Below, piece by piece: positions 43,753 to 45,095 of a stretch of 45,095 bases of DNA (within the stretch, counting starts at the first letter, position 1; the number at the start of each line of letters is the position of its first letter). The stretch spans positions 1 to 45,095 of the forward strand of contig JAJRVQ010000075.1 in assembly GCA_024277255.1 (NCBI GenBank), in the 5' to 3' direction. Position numbers and translations under genes: made by a program. The stretch comes from Acidobacteriota bacterium (GTDB lineage Bacteria > Acidobacteriota > Thermoanaerobaculia > Multivoradales > SZUA-115). The notes under the pieces were generated by a model. It was not told where the DNA came from. It made no database searches and saw only the letters and a program-made list of their open reading frames with translations.

Positions 43753-44766
43753 ATGAAGGCGATTGTCCAAACCAAGTACGGATCGCCCGCCGACCTGCGG
43801 TTGCGAGAGGTTGCGGAACCAACCGTCGGAGAGAATGAGGTTTTGGTGCGGGTGCGTGCCGCCTCGATCCACCCGGATGTGTGGCATGTCGTGGCGGGGT
43901 GGCCCTACATCGTTCGCCTGATGGGATCCGGACTTTTCAAACCCAAGAATCCGATCCCCGGGACCGACATGGCGGGAGTCGTCGAGTCCGTCGGCGACAA
44001 GGTGACGCGGTTCCAGCCGGGGGACGAGGTCTTCGGCGAGACCATCGCCGCGCAGGGTTGGGCGAACGGTGGCACTTTTGCCGAATACGTGTCGGCTCCG
44101 CAAGACCGGCTGGCGCTGAAGCCCGGCAACATCACCTTCGAACAGGCCGCATCCGTGCCCGCCTCGGGATTCATCGCCCTGCTGAACCTCCCGGAAGCGA
44201 GCCAGCTGGAAGGGCGCGAGGTGTTGATCAATGGGGCTGGAGGCGGCGTGGGTCCCCTCGCCCTGCAGATCGTCAAGTCCTACGGCGCGCGCGTCACTGC
44301 CGTCGACACCACCAACAAGCTGGACATGCTCCTATCCCTCGGAGCCGATCGGGTGATCGACTACACCCGCGAGGACTTCACCCGCGGTGACCGGCGCTAC
44401 GACCTCATCTTCGACATTCCCGGCAATCACCCCTTCTCCGTTTGCAAGCGCGTGCTCAACCCGGAGGGGAGGTACGTGCCCATCGGATACGAGCATTATG
44501 GAAAGTCCGGCAGACGGATCTTCGGACTCGTCCCCCACTTCATCTATCTGATGCTCCTCGCGCGGTTCGACAAGCAGCTGGGAACCGGGAAGTCCTCGCG
44601 TCCCACCAGAGCAGAGACCATCGAGGTATTGAGAGATCTCCTCGCAACCGAAAAGCTCACCCCGATCATCGACAGCGTCTTTCCGCTGAGCGAGATCCAC
44701 GAGGCTTTTCGGCACCAGATCGAGGACGAACTTCACGGGAAGGTGATCCTTACTACTGCGCGATAA
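43753..44766 (+). CDS. MDR-family NAD(P)-dependent (quinone) oxidoreductase
   Basis: A 337-residue medium-chain dehydrogenase/reductase without the structural zinc cysteines. The catalytic domain has GSPADLRLREVAEPTVGENEVLVRV and PGTDMAGVVESVGDKVTRFQPGDEVFGE. The cofactor-binding motif is GAGGGVGPLALQIVKSYGARVTAVD. FPLSEIHEAFRHQ and GKVILTT close the protein. Relatives reduce quinones or enones with NADPH. The ribosome-binding site is weak. The gene stands alone, between MITE copy C and a palindromic region. Confidence 0.9.
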   Translation: MKAIVQTKYGSPADLRLREVAEPTVGENEVLVRVRAASIHPDVWHVVAGWPYIVRLMGSGLFKPKNPIPGTDMAGVVESVGDKVTRFQPGDEVFGETIAAQGWANGGTFAEYVSAPQDRLALKPGNITFEQAASVPASGFIALLNLPEASQLEGREVLINGAGGGVGPLALQIVKSYGARVTAVDTTNKLDMLLSLGADRVIDYTREDFTRGDRRYDLIFDIPGNHPFSVCKRVLNPEGRYVPIGYEHYGKSGRRIFGLVPHFIYLMLLARFDKQLGTGKSSRPTRAETIEVLRDLLATEKLTPIIDSVFPLSEIHEAFRHQIEDELHGKVILTTAR

Positions 44767-45095
44767 TCACCACTTTGGGCTCTTCCTCTCCCTGTGCGGG
44801 TCAGTAGCGCCAAATCGGTAGGTACCGAGAGAGTCGAGCCCGTTGGGCAAGGCGACGCGACGCAGCCATAGCAGAGGCTATGGCGAGGAGCGGCAACGCA
44901 GCACAGCGGGATGCATCGGCTCTCGAATGGCAGCGAACTAACCGCACGGTACACTAGTACTACTGTGTCACAAAGCATGTTGTTGGTTACCGCACCATGG
45001 GCAGTGAGGCAGTCGTTGGAGTAGATCTCGTGCACGGTGGCGTCTTTGGGTTGTGATCGACGTAGGATTGTGGCGCTCAGGACGCACGGGAGCAG
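44767..45095. repeat. Palindromic non-coding end region
   Basis: A perfect 8-bp hairpin GCCATAGC-AGAG-GCTATGGC (44865-44884) is the centre of a broader imperfect palindrome of about 100 bp (44826-44925), whose ends are CGAGAG and CTCTCG. Further right, CTAGTACTACTGTGTCACA near 44954 looks like it could be the edge of a mobile element cut by the window. No convincing gene is present. Confidence 0.4.

Overview
The window reads as a chromosomal stretch of a high-GC, Gram-negative-type bacterium. Its content (a large Ser/Thr kinase with a WD40 tail, a BlaI/M56 pair, exported proteins with long low-complexity regions, and a subtilisin precursor ending in a DGFESGDTSGW tail) fits Acidobacteriota best, perhaps a Thermoanaerobaculia-like lineage. 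No rRNA, tRNA or ribosomal protein marker is present, so the placement is an inference. I saw no CRISPR array, prophage structural module or complete insertion sequence.

Region 1 (1-12 kb): a VOC-fold protein, an ankyrin gene broken by an in-frame TGA, a BlaI repressor coupled to an M56 metalloprotease that carries a peptidoglycan-peptidase (M23) domain where BlaR1 has its penicillin sensor, and a lipoprotein di-haem cytochrome with a P460-like N-terminal half. These are followed by a minus-strand set: a FUSC-like membrane protein, a three-module TIR protein and a STAND NTPase with 16 WD40 repeats. The last two genes are translationally coupled and look like a sensor/effector pair.

Region 2 (12-18.4 kb): a plus-strand set with a glycyl radical enzyme, a DyP-type haem peroxidase, a HAD-like phosphohydrolase and a frameshifted MBL-fold hydrolase. 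After it come an AbrB-type antitoxin and a truncated PIN toxin. Region 3 (18.4-30.2 kb): a CHAT protease, an exported protein with a very large alpha/beta-hydrolase lipoprotein, a cysteine-rich secreted protein, a two-HKD phospholipase-D-like protein and a subtilisin precursor split by an amber codon.

Region 4 (30.2-35.5 kb): four minus-strand genes joined by 4-bp overlaps, encoding a KamA-type radical SAM aminomutase homologue, both subunits of a 3-oxoacid CoA-transferase and a class III aminotransferase. A divergent RpiR regulator and a dyad operator sit upstream. The enzymes suggest the route alpha-amino acid to beta-amino acid to 3-oxo acid to 3-oxoacyl-CoA.

Region 5 (35.5-45.1 kb): a Ser/Thr kinase diverges, 31 bp apart, from a sigma-54 activator with an FHA phosphothreonine-binding domain. 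A well-formed -24/-12 promoter follows, ahead of a small 12-cysteine secreted protein. DUF1254 and zinc-free MDR oxidoreductase genes end the window.

The clearest apparently undescribed item is a family of three interspersed MITE-like elements (158-188 bp, 15-bp terminal inverted repeats CAGTCCGTGGTGAAA, 4-bp target duplications at two copies). One copy lies in frame inside the kinase gene and adds about 54 residues before the kinase domain. The window also holds an unusual number of damaged genes (two internal stops, one frameshift, two truncated relics), which points to local gene decay or, for the frameshift, possible sequencing error.
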